53,327 bases of DNA from Catenulispora sp. GP43 (GTDB lineage Bacteria; Actinomycetota; Actinomycetes; Streptomycetales; Catenulisporaceae). Location of the stretch: assembly GCF_041260665.1 (NCBI RefSeq), contig NZ_JBGCCT010000047.1:1-53327 (forward strand), given 5' to 3'. Under the pieces are notes generated by a model. It was not told where the DNA came from and ran no database searches. It saw only the letters and a list, made by a program, of their open reading frames with translations. A program made the translations under genes and the position numbers. Numbering within the stretch: the stretch's first letter is position 1; every line of letters starts with the position of its first letter. This document shows positions 53,230-53,327 of the stretch, in pieces.

Positions 53230-53327
53230 TAGTACTGCAGCCGCACTTGGTGGTTAGGGTGGGGTCTGGCCGCGTCGTCGGAAGTGGCTGCGTTGAGCGC
53301 GTTTTGATGATGACGGCGCCAGATGCT
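53230..53327. repeat. Diverged dispersed repeat, copy 2 (cut by the window end)
   Basis: From TAGTACTGCAG to the end of the window this segment aligns with 18128-18225 in the same direction. It may be the end of an insertion sequence whose body lies to the right. Confidence 0.55.

Overview
This is high-GC DNA (roughly two-thirds G+C, GTG and TTG starts common, short overlaps between genes) from an actinomycete. An IS21 element, IS481, IS110 and IS256 relics, a Tad-type pilus locus and a type I-E CRISPR repeat all fit that group. I cannot name the genus. Most of the window is an antiviral-defence and mobile-element island.

Left part (1-10.4 kb). A cas3 gene of type I-E reads leftward out of the window, so the remaining cas genes, if present, lie to the left. 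It diverges from a long CRISPR array of 69 repeats (3211-7386). The array uses two related repeat variants that switch at repeats 44-46. It ends one spacer and one base before an IS21 element (about 7420-10388; istA, istB and a small third frame coupled to istB).

10.4-15.2 kb. A minus-strand Tad/Flp-pilus-like operon: prepilin peptidase, lipoprotein, secreted PKD-like protein, SAF-domain protein, CpaE-like ATPase and CpaF/TadA ATPase. The IS21 end cuts the operon inside cpaF, so tadB, tadC and flp are absent.

15.2-20 kb. A STAND-type NTPase with a helical-repeat C-terminus, a HAD hydrolase and a decayed IS256-type transposase.

20-35.5 kb. A complete class 1 DISARM system: drmD, drmMI, drmA, drmB and drmC in one overlapping operon. 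Diverging from it is a two-gene unit, an XRE/ImmA-IrrE regulator-protease and a PIN-like protein. A perfect 21-bp palindrome (21681-21701) lies between the two units and is a likely operator.

35.5-40 kb. Small uncharacterised genes, an intact IS110 transposase and a frameshifted IS481 transposase.

40-50 kb. Further probable defence genes: an SMC/RecF-like ATPase with a C-terminal zinc ribbon and small membrane proteins beside it; a GmrSD-type (DUF262-DUF1524) restriction protein fused to an alkyltransferase-like domain; and a large GTPase with a basic, integrase-arm-like N-terminus.

50-53.3 kb. A single-pass membrane protein, a decayed toxin-antitoxin locus, and the 3' half of a tRNA-Arg(ACG) gene (51598-51639) followed by a terminator. 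This fragment is best read as the right attachment site of an integrated island lying to its left. Beyond it is one uncharacterised gene. The last ~95 bases repeat, in diverged form, the sequence just after the STAND gene.

The strongest leads are the linkage of DISARM to an XRE-ImmA/PIN unit with an operator, the GmrSD-ATL fusion, the ATPase and GTPase genes, and the two-variant CRISPR array with its IS21 junction.
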